Source: Tous-C4FEB sp044356555 (lineage in GTDB: Bacteria > Verrucomicrobiota > Verrucomicrobiia > Opitutales > Opitutaceae). Taken from it: a stretch of 64,000 nt of DNA. Positions 51,482 to 58,581 of the stretch are shown here, piece after piece. Position 1 is the first letter of the stretch. Each line of letters begins with the position of its first letter. The notes under the pieces are model-generated. The model searched no databases. It was not told the origin of the DNA and saw only the letters and a list, made by a program, of their open reading frames with translations. The stretch spans positions 1 to 64,000 of the forward strand of contig JBIKWB010000015.1 in the NCBI GenBank assembly GCA_044356555.1, read 5' to 3'. Position numbers and translations under genes: made by a program.

Positions 51482-53041
51482 TCATTTGGAAGAGGACACA
51501 CTGCGGTAGCTGGGCCCGAAATTCAGTGCTCGCACCGTGAGCGGTGCGGTGCCGCGGTTGGCCAACGTCACCCACTGCACCTCGCCCGCGACGGAGGTCT
51601 CTTTCGCGTTGAGATGCCAGTCGTTGTTCACGCTGGTGTTGCCCTGTGCATCCACGTTCGCGTGGAAGAACGGTTCGCGCTCCGGCACTTGGCCGGGCTC
51701 GAACACGCACAGACTCACCATGGCGCGACCGCCGGCGGTAAGCGGCGGCGTGTAGCGTCCGATCCAGATCAGTTCGCGCCCGGCCACGAGCCAAGGCTCC
51801 GGCCGACGGTTGGCCGGGAAGGCGGTCGCGGTGCTGACCTCGCGGGCGAAACCCGCGCGCAACCCCGCCGCGACGCTGCCGCCGACACCGAAGACCTGCG
51901 CGCCGCCCGCTCCGAACGTGGCGGTGAGCTCGGAGCCGGCCGCGAGCGTCGCGCGAAAGCTGAAATAGCTGGGAAACTCACCGCGCGTTGCGAGCGGCAC
52001 GGCGGCGGGCAACGCCACGCGCGTCGCGCTGCTCGGGCCGATCTTCGCCGGCTCGCCCGTGAGCAGCGCATGCGTGGGCGCGGCGGTCAGCAGGCGCGCG
52101 GGCCGGTAGACGCGCACGTAGTCCACCGCCATGTAGGTGCCGTGCGCCGCGTCCGTCAGCGGCGACCACGATTCCGGCCAGGGCAGGTTGCTGAACACGA
52201 TGTTCATGCGGTCGCCGGTGTAGCCGCCGAGATACGACCAGTCGTCCTGCCCGAACTTGCCGTAGGCCTCCCGCTCCAAATTCGGAAACCACTGCGCGAA
52301 CTTACCGACGCCGGTGCGGTATTGGTCGTGGTAGCGCGCGTGGGTTTGGCCGCGCCATACTTCGCGGCCATTGAGGAAATAGATCATCTCGTGCTCCCCA
52401 TACCAGAGCGCCCACGTTTGATACCGGTCGAAGGGATGCTCCACCAAAATGCCCTGCGCGACATGGTCGCTTCCGCCCTTCGCGTTCTTCGCGTAGGCTT
52501 GGGTTTTCCAGTCGTGCCACGCGATGTGCCCGCGCCCGACCGCGCCGGAGGCGCGCGCGTCCTGCCGCGTCTCGACGATGTCGATCTCGTAGCGGTCGCC
52601 GACGCCGTCGCGCTTGCCGTCGATGCACGTCATCCAGAACGCGTTGTTCACGCCCGTGGCCTGACCGGGCTTGAAGCGGACCTCGATGAGCGTGTTGTTC
52701 TCGATCGTGGCGCGCGTGTAGACGAAACCCGCGGTCCACTTTGATTGGCGTTGGCCCGATGGGCGCGCCTCCTTGCGGACGTGCAGACGCAACTCGCCGT
52801 CGCGCACTTCGAGGTTGTCCGGCCCACGTGCGGTGTCGCGCGAGAGGCCCTTGTCGTAGGCTAGCGATTCCCACACGGCCGGATCGAGGCGCGTGCCGTC
52901 GAACTCGTCGGCGAAGACCAACGCCAGTGCCTCGTTGTAAGAATTGACCGACGGTGCGGGCGCGGCACCGGCCACCGGCAGACCGCAGCCCACAAGGACG
53001 ATGGGCAGCAGGCGCGTGAGTCGGCGGAGAGGGGCATTCAT
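51482..53041 (-). CDS. GH16-family secreted endo-glycosidase
   Basis: The 519-residue protein has a signal peptide (LLPIVLVGCGLPVAGA; the Cys may mark a lipoprotein, although its surroundings are not a standard lipobox). GH16 blocks: LALVFADEFDGTRLDPAVWE, YTRATIENNTLIEVRFKPG, AFWMTCIDG and the catalytic EIDIVE (ExDxxE) in DRYEIDIVETRQD. HIAWHDWKTQAY, FDRYQTWALWYGEHEMIYFL and MAVDYVRVYRP follow. Residues from about 310 form a second, all-beta domain. GH16 enzymes cleave beta-1,3 or beta-1,4 linkages in galactans, glucans, agar, carrageenan or porphyran; the subfamily is not readable here. It is the only clear endo-acting enzyme in the island and so probably makes the first cut. It lies 13 bp after a GH95 gene. 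Confidence 0.85.
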   Translation of the reverse strand: MNAPLRRLTRLLPIVLVGCGLPVAGAAPAPSVNSYNEALALVFADEFDGTRLDPAVWESLAYDKGLSRDTARGPDNLEVRDGELRLHVRKEARPSGQRQSKWTAGFVYTRATIENNTLIEVRFKPGQATGVNNAFWMTCIDGKRDGVGDRYEIDIVETRQDARASGAVGRGHIAWHDWKTQAYAKNAKGGSDHVAQGILVEHPFDRYQTWALWYGEHEMIYFLNGREVWRGQTHARYHDQYRTGVGKFAQWFPNLEREAYGKFGQDDWSYLGGYTGDRMNIVFSNLPWPESWSPLTDAAHGTYMAVDYVRVYRPARLLTAAPTHALLTGEPAKIGPSSATRVALPAAVPLATRGEFPSYFSFRATLAAGSELTATFGAGGAQVFGVGGSVAAGLRAGFAREVSTATAFPANRRPEPWLVAGRELIWIGRYTPPLTAGGRAMVSLCVFEPGQVPEREPFFHANVDAQGNTSVNNDWHLNAKETSVAGEVQWVTLANRGTAPLTVRALNFGPSYRSVSSSK

Positions 53042-53054
53042 GGTGGGGGATGAG

Positions 53055-55553
53055 TCAGTTCGCGGTGAGCTTCAGCGACGCATCGAGCGCGTAGGTGCCC
53101 TTCGCGACGGTATCGAAATCGATGACGTGCTCGCCATAGCGGACCTTGCACCGTCCGCCGGCGAGGGAGGTCACCGTGGCCCTCAGCAGCACGCCGTTCT
53201 TCCAATGGATATCCACGAGGAAAGCGCCGCGGGCGCGCAGTCCCTTGATGTGGCCCGTGCGCCACGTTTCCGGTTTGGCGGGGAGCAGGTGGATGCCGCC
53301 GTCATGGCTTTGCAGGAGCATTTCGGCCATGCCTGCGACCACGCCGAAGTTTCCGTCGATCTGGAAACACAAGGTGCTTCCGCCCTGGCGCGAGTGCGTG
53401 CTGAACAGATTCCCAAGCAGGAATTTTGACGCGAAGGAGTCGAGCAGTTCCGTCGCCAGCTTGGCATCGCCGAACCGGGCCGCGAGGCACAGGTGCCAGG
53501 CATTCGACCAGCCGGTCAGCATGCTGTCCTGCGCGAGGCGGCGCTGCTGTGACGTGCGGGCCGCCTCGAACAGGGCGTGATTGGACGTCCGGGTAATTTC
53601 GTATCCCGGATAAACCGGATACAAATGGGACAGGTGCCGGTGGTGCGGCTCGGGCTCGTCAAAATCCTCCAGCCATTCCTGGAGTTGCCCGTGCCGGCCG
53701 ATTTGGAACGGCGACAACCGCGACCGCGCCGCCTGAAAATCCGCCGCGAGCGGGGCATCCACACCCAAGATCCCCGACGCCTGCACGGTGTTGGCGAACA
53801 GCTCGCCAATGATGGCGCGCGACATGGTTGTCCCCAAGGAGGCTGAGCCCGGCTTGGCCACGCCATTCTCGCGGTAGGTGAACGTATTTTCCGGGGAATA
53901 CTCCGGCAGGCCGTGAACCAGATAGTTCCGCCCGGGATATTCGACGAGGTTATCCAGATAAAACAGCGCCACCTCCTTCATGAAGGGGTAAGCGACGTTG
54001 CGGAGATAATCCCGGTCCTGCGTGAACAAATAGTGCTCCCAATAATGCTGGGCGATCCAGCCCGGGAACGAGGTCCAGTCCCCGGACTGGCTGGAGCGCA
54101 GGCCCCATTGGGACATGCCCCCGAAGGTGACACCCCGCGCGCCGTAATTGACCTCGGCGTAAGGCTTCACCTCCGCCAAGCGGGGCGGGAAAAAATCGAG
54201 CAGCACCCGGTGAAACTCAGGATAGTTGGTAACATCCGCCGCCCAGTAGTTCATCTCCACATTGATGTCGCTGGTGTGATGTCCCTTCCACGGCGGCAGC
54301 AGCGAATCATTCCAAATTCCCTGCAAGGCAGGCGGGAGCGTGCCCTCGCGCGAACTGGCGATCATGAGGTAGCGGCCGAAATTGAAGAGCAGCTTGAACA
54401 GGTCGCTGTCCCGGGGCGCCCCGCGCAGGCGGGCGTCCGTCACCCCGCGCTGAAAAGCCTGCACGCGCTTGTCGGTCGGAAGGTGGGACGCAGGGCCCTT
54501 TTCCAGGGAAAAATCAACCCGGTTGAACAGCGGTTGGTAGTCGTTCAGGTGGCGCTGCAAGAGTTCATCGTAAGAGACGCCCACCAGGCGCTTCAGGTGG
54601 GCGGCCGCCTGCCGGTCGGGATCCTCGCCTTTGAAATCTGTCGCGGCGGTGATCAAAATGAGGGCCTCGTCGGCATTCTTCACTTTGAAACCGGCCGGGA
54701 GCGCGCTGACCTCGCCGTTCTTCGCCACCAGTTTAAAGTGGGCGGAAAATCGGACGCTTGCCGGCGCCGTGGCCCCGTTGAAGCTGAAATGATCAGGCGC
54801 CAGCACGGTGACGACGGGCTGCTCGGGCGGCGGCAAATCTTTGAAGAACCGGGATTCGACGCTTGGGTGCCACCGATACTCGTCGCCGTCGGTGTTCTCG
54901 CGGCGATGCATGCGGCTGGAGAAGGAGATTTTTCCGGGCTGGTCGGCCGAGATTCTGACCACGATGACCTGGTCGGGAAAGCTGGTGAACGTCTCCCGTT
55001 TGTAGGTCACGCCGTCGACGGTGTAGCGGACGGTCGAGACGGCGGTCTCCAGATCAAGCTCGCGCCGGTAATCGCGCGGGATAGACTCGGATGAGCCGAA
55101 GTGAAGATAAAGGTCGGCGAGCGGATTGTAGATGTCGCCGCGGGATCCTACCACGATCTTTTTCTTGGTGATATCCGCGCCGGGCGGGATGCCGGCGTTC
55201 GCGGGGGTCACCTTGCGGACCTGATCGTATTTTCCCTCGAGGGCCAGTTGGCGCTTTCGCTGGATCACATAGATGTTTTCGGAGGAGAGCGTGGTCTCCA
55301 CATCCTTGGTCGCCGCCCAGATCGTCTCTTCGTTGAGGCTGATTTTTTCCCGTTCGATTCCGCCCCAGACCATCGCGCCCAAACGGCCGTTGCCCAAGGG
55401 CAACGCCTCCTCCCATTCGCGGGCCGGTGACTTATACCAAAGCGTGTTCGAGTCGTCTTTCACGGGCGTCTGGGCGCGGGCGGGGATGCCCATGAGAGTG
55501 CACGCGAGCAGTCCGAGCGGAAGCAAGCGCGTGAGGCAGGAGGGGAATTTCAT
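53055..55553 (-). CDS. GH95 family glycosidase with altered catalytic Asn
   Basis: The 832-residue protein starts at ATG 55553, giving the signal peptide MKFPSCLTRLLPLGLLACTL. It has the full GH95 layout: NTLWYKSPAREWEEALPLGN, GRLGAMVWGGIEREKISLNE, LQGIWNDSLLPPWKGHHTSD, INVEMNYWAADVTNYPEFHR, PEYSPENTFTYRENGVAK and CFQIDGNFGVVAGMAEMLLQ. In the block where the other GH95 here has T-I-N-I-N, this one has T-S-D-I-N, so the first catalytic Asn is Asp. The acid (SPEN) and late Asp blocks are kept. The change could shift specificity (GH95 also includes L-galactosidases) or impair activity. It is the first intact gene of the chain down to 44834 and lies downstream of the truncated FAD oxidoreductase and divergent LacI gene. 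Confidence 0.9.
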   Translation of the reverse strand: MKFPSCLTRLLPLGLLACTLMGIPARAQTPVKDDSNTLWYKSPAREWEEALPLGNGRLGAMVWGGIEREKISLNEETIWAATKDVETTLSSENIYVIQRKRQLALEGKYDQVRKVTPANAGIPPGADITKKKIVVGSRGDIYNPLADLYLHFGSSESIPRDYRRELDLETAVSTVRYTVDGVTYKRETFTSFPDQVIVVRISADQPGKISFSSRMHRRENTDGDEYRWHPSVESRFFKDLPPPEQPVVTVLAPDHFSFNGATAPASVRFSAHFKLVAKNGEVSALPAGFKVKNADEALILITAATDFKGEDPDRQAAAHLKRLVGVSYDELLQRHLNDYQPLFNRVDFSLEKGPASHLPTDKRVQAFQRGVTDARLRGAPRDSDLFKLLFNFGRYLMIASSREGTLPPALQGIWNDSLLPPWKGHHTSDINVEMNYWAADVTNYPEFHRVLLDFFPPRLAEVKPYAEVNYGARGVTFGGMSQWGLRSSQSGDWTSFPGWIAQHYWEHYLFTQDRDYLRNVAYPFMKEVALFYLDNLVEYPGRNYLVHGLPEYSPENTFTYRENGVAKPGSASLGTTMSRAIIGELFANTVQASGILGVDAPLAADFQAARSRLSPFQIGRHGQLQEWLEDFDEPEPHHRHLSHLYPVYPGYEITRTSNHALFEAARTSQQRRLAQDSMLTGWSNAWHLCLAARFGDAKLATELLDSFASKFLLGNLFSTHSRQGGSTLCFQIDGNFGVVAGMAEMLLQSHDGGIHLLPAKPETWRTGHIKGLRARGAFLVDIHWKNGVLLRATVTSLAGGRCKVRYGEHVIDFDTVAKGTYALDASLKLTAN

Positions 55554-55611
55554 GAGAGCCAGAGGGGAATGGGCGGCCTGATCAGCGGTTCTTTTCATTG
55601 CAAGCTGCTTT

Positions 55612-55800
55612 TCATTTCACCATCGGGACGATGACGCATTTGCCTTCCCGCGTGGCGGCGACCGCTGCCATCACGCCGGACGCCGTGCCGCCATAAACGC
55701 ACACGTCGGCGACGGCGGGAATAGCCGATTGCGGCTGAGCCAGCGCCAGTGCCGGCAAGAAGACACCGGCGATCCGGCTGATAGAATTGAGACTTATCAT
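55612..55800 (-). pseudogene. Truncated FAD-dependent oxidoreductase (N-terminal 62 codons)
   Basis: A signal peptide (IAGVFLPALALAQPQS) is followed by DVCVYGGTASGVMAAVAATR, the FAD-binding start of secreted FAD_oxidored proteins. After EGKCVIV, where the family continues into an Asp/Glu-containing strand, the frame ends in PMVK and TGA. No further FAD-domain sequence follows; the GH95 gene begins 59 bp later. This looks like a gene that lost all but its 5' end by deletion, leaving its promoter to drive the GH95 operon. The divergent LacI gene is 191 bp away. Confidence 0.75.
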
Positions 55801-55916
55801 TGAATGGGTCGCGCAGAGGGATGGCTGCTTACGGCGGACGTGGGTTACACTGATCTACGGGGTGGGGACAGATGGGAGGATTAGTCGATGCCGGGAAAGC
55901 GGCTACCCTCCTCTCT

Positions 55917-55930
55917 TTGAAACCGTTCAA
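55917..55930. promoter_or_regulatory. LacI-type operator candidate in the LacI/GH95 divergent region
   Basis: TTGAAACCGTTCAA has 5-bp arms around ACCG and lies 61 bp upstream of the LacI GTG start and 117 bp from the first ATG of the opposite operon. The longer string TTTGAAACCGTTCAATTCC nearly repeats at 40051 and 25318. Its position suggests autoregulation and control of the divergent operon. Confidence 0.65.
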
Positions 55931-55990
55931 TTCCGGGGATTGCTTTCGGCAGAACGGGCGATTGGCCTAAGCGACCGTCCTCGCTACGCC

Positions 55991-57118
55991 GTGATCACCC
56001 TGCAACAAATCGCCCGCGCCGCCGACTGCAGTCTCGCGACGGTTTCCTATGCGCTGCGGGACGATACCCGCATCCGGCCGGAGACGCGGATGCTGGTGCA
56101 GAAAGTCGCCGCGCGGTTGGGCTACCGGCCAAATCCCCGTTTCTCGGCCTTGATGTCGCACATCCGCAACTCACGGCCCGTCGCGGCGGGAGAACGCATC
56201 GCCTTTGTCTGGGTGCATACGTCGCGGGCCGAGTCGGCGAAGGACCTGTTTTTGCAACGCGTGTTTCTGGGAGCGAAGGCGCGGGCGGAGGCGTTGGGTT
56301 ACGGGCTAGAGCAGTTCTGGACGGCGGAACGCGGCATGACGGACCGGCGCCTGTCTCAGGTGATAAAGTCGCGGGGAATCGTGGGCGTGCTGTTGTCGCC
56401 GGTGATCCATGAAGCCGAGGTGACGCTGGATTTGGAGTGGAACTGTTTCTCGCCTGCCGTGATCGGCAGCGCCCGCTGGAGTCCCGAGCTTCACCACGCC
56501 GGACACCACCACTATCTCGCGATGCGTCTGACGCTCGAGAAGCTGGCCGCCGCGGGTTGCCGCCGCCCGATGGCGATCATCGAAGCCGGGGTCAACGAGC
56601 GGGCCCGGCGGGCGTGGGAGGCGGCGTTTACGGTGTTTCATCCGAACCGCGCGGCGGCGGCAGAGCTGTTGCGGGTGGGCCTGCCCGAGGATCGTCGCGC
56701 CCTGGCCCGCCTGATCGAGGTGAATCGGCCGGATGCGGTCGTGGTGAGCGATCACGCCACCTTCGAACAGTTTCGGGCGATAGACGTCGGTGGATCTTCC
56801 GAACTGCCGGTCTTCAATCTACACTGGTTGCCGTCGTCGCCGGAGATCGGCGGGATCGACCAATCCTACGACATGGTGGCGGCCAACGCCGTGGATTTGG
56901 TCGTGAGCCAGCTCAACAGCAATGAGACCGGCGCGCCGGCGTGGCCGCGGATGCTGCTATTTCCCGGCCGTTGGGTGGAGCCGGTGCTGCGGAGCGCCGA
57001 TGTGCCGAAAGCGTCCGTCGTCGCGAACGCCGCGGGCTCAGGCCCGATCCCGCACCCGCGGAAATCGCGGCCCGTCAAAAGAGATCAGGGCGCGAGCGTC
57101 GCCGGACGTAGGCCGTAA
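55991..57118 (+). CDS. LacI-family transcriptional regulator
   Basis: I set the start at GTG 55991 (375 residues) because the protein then opens with the standard helix-turn-helix, ITLQQIARAADCSLATVSYA, followed by the hinge-helix LVQKVAARLGYRPNP. The ligand-binding part has two lobes (IAFVWVHTSRAESA to LSPVIHE, and LTLEKLAAAGCRRPMAII to NLHWLPSSPEIGGIDQ), as in sugar-responsive family members. The ligand is probably a breakdown product of the island's glycan. It is divergent from the GH95/GH16 operon, with a TTGAAACCGTTCAA site between them. Its 3' end overlaps the convergent sulfatase gene by 34 bp. A deleted copy is at 39985-40230. No Shine-Dalgarno motif precedes the GTG. Confidence 0.92.
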   Translation: MITLQQIARAADCSLATVSYALRDDTRIRPETRMLVQKVAARLGYRPNPRFSALMSHIRNSRPVAAGERIAFVWVHTSRAESAKDLFLQRVFLGAKARAEALGYGLEQFWTAERGMTDRRLSQVIKSRGIVGVLLSPVIHEAEVTLDLEWNCFSPAVIGSARWSPELHHAGHHHYLAMRLTLEKLAAAGCRRPMAIIEAGVNERARRAWEAAFTVFHPNRAAAAELLRVGLPEDRRALARLIEVNRPDAVVVSDHATFEQFRAIDVGGSSELPVFNLHWLPSSPEIGGIDQSYDMVAANAVDLVVSQLNSNETGAPAWPRMLLFPGRWVEPVLRSADVPKASVVANAAGSGPIPHPRKSRPVKRDQGASVAGRRP

Positions 57119-58581
57119 GACTGCTCCCACCACGCGAGGCGCTCGAGATCGGTGGGCTCGGCTTGGCGGAGGCGGGCTTGCCACTTGCGTTGGTAGTCGG
57201 CGCGTTTGGATTTTTGGATGTCGGCTTTGGTCGGCTCGGTGGCGGGATCGGGGAGGGCGCCGCGGTCACCGGTTGAAAGTATCCACTCGTCGAGGGCGCG
57301 GCGAAGCGTTGCGACCGTCGCATGATGGGCGGGCGCGGCGGCGACGTCGTGGAGGCCGGCGGGGTCGCGGGCGAGATCGTAAAGCTCGATGACGGCGCGG
57401 GTCGGCTGGCACCAAAGGTCCTGAAGGGCGTCGAGTTTTCCAGCGGAGTGGAGAACGCGGAGGAGAGGCAGGCCGGGGTAACTGTCTTCTTTGTAGCCGG
57501 ACCAGTTGAGGTGGGAAATCTCAGGGAAGAAATTCCGGACGAGCAGGTGGTCGGGCGTGATCACGGCGCGAATACGGTCGTAGGCGTCGCCGCAGCGGTC
57601 GCGGGCGGCGAAAATCTGCGCGCGCTCGGGAAAGTTGGCCTCGAGGAGCGGACGGCCATCCATCCATGACGGCACGGGCAGACCGGCGCGGGCGAGCGCC
57701 GTAGGGGCGAGGTCAATAAGGCTGACGAGGCGGGACTCCACGCTGCCCGGCGTAAGACCGGGACCGCGGACGAGGAGCGGGACCTGCAGCCCCTCGACGG
57801 TGAGCCACTGTTTGCCCCAAGGCATGGGGCGACCGTGGTCGGCGAAGAAAAACACCAAGGTGTTCTCAAGCACGCCGGCGGCTTCGAGTTGGGCGAGGAT
57901 GGCGCCGACGCGCTGGTCAACGGTTTCGACGCTGCGTTGGTAGGCATACCAGTCGCGGCGCAGCAGCGGGTGCTCGGGGTAATTGGGCGGGAGTTTCAGG
58001 GCGGCGAGCGCGGCAGCGTCGTAGGTCTCCGGGATGGGAAACGGGCGGTGGGGCTCGGTGATCTGGAACTGGGCGAAAAAAGGCTGGCCGGGGCGACGTT
58101 GACGCCAGTCGTTGCCGTCAAACATCTGCGCGGGATCGTGGGCGAAATTGTAATGGGTCTTGGCTTTGGTGATGACCCGGCCGTTGCGCATGGCGCCGGG
58201 TGCGGCGGCGTTGGTGACGAACCAGCCGGCCTCGCGGAGCAACTCGGGGAGATGGCGGTAGGGCGGGGGCAGCGGCTGTGGACGCTCGACGTCGTGGGCG
58301 TGAAGGCCGGTGATGATCTGGGAGGTGCCGAGAATAAACGCGGAGCGCGACGAGCTGCAGACCGGGGCGGTCGCATAAGCGCGGGTGTAGCGTCGCCCCT
58401 CGGCGGCGAGCCGGTCGAGGTGCGGCGTTTTGACGTCGCGCACGCCGTAGGCGGCGGTGTCGGGCGACATGTCGTCGGCGATGATCCAGACGATGTTGGG
58501 CGGCGGCGTGGCGGCGGCGGCGAGACATGCACCGAAGCAGAGCGCAACGATCCACCGGTGAAGCGGGGCGATGGTTTTCAC
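57085..58581 (-). CDS. Secreted formylglycine sulfatase (S1 family)
   Basis: The 498-residue protein starts at GTG 58581 and overlaps the GH2 stop by 4 bp (GTGA). A signal peptide (WIVALCFGACLAAA) precedes the sulfatase core. The metal-site start is PPNIVWIIADDMSPD, the formylglycine motif is APVCSSSRSAFILG (C-S-S-S-R, a Cys-type site), and VFFFADHGRPMPWGKQWLTV holds the Asp-His pair and Lys. A C-terminal subdomain ends near SYGLRPATLAP. No anaerobic or aerobic maturase gene is in the window, so activation must come from elsewhere. Its presence implies that the island's glycan carries sulfate esters. It is coupled to GH2 and convergent with LacI. Confidence 0.9.
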   Translation of the reverse strand: MKTIAPLHRWIVALCFGACLAAAATPPPNIVWIIADDMSPDTAAYGVRDVKTPHLDRLAAEGRRYTRAYATAPVCSSSRSAFILGTSQIITGLHAHDVERPQPLPPPYRHLPELLREAGWFVTNAAAPGAMRNGRVITKAKTHYNFAHDPAQMFDGNDWRQRRPGQPFFAQFQITEPHRPFPIPETYDAAALAALKLPPNYPEHPLLRRDWYAYQRSVETVDQRVGAILAQLEAAGVLENTLVFFFADHGRPMPWGKQWLTVEGLQVPLLVRGPGLTPGSVESRLVSLIDLAPTALARAGLPVPSWMDGRPLLEANFPERAQIFAARDRCGDAYDRIRAVITPDHLLVRNFFPEISHLNWSGYKEDSYPGLPLLRVLHSAGKLDALQDLWCQPTRAVIELYDLARDPAGLHDVAAAPAHHATVATLRRALDEWILSTGDRGALPDPATEPTKADIQKSKRADYQRKWQARLRQAEPTDLERLAWWEQSYGLRPATLAP

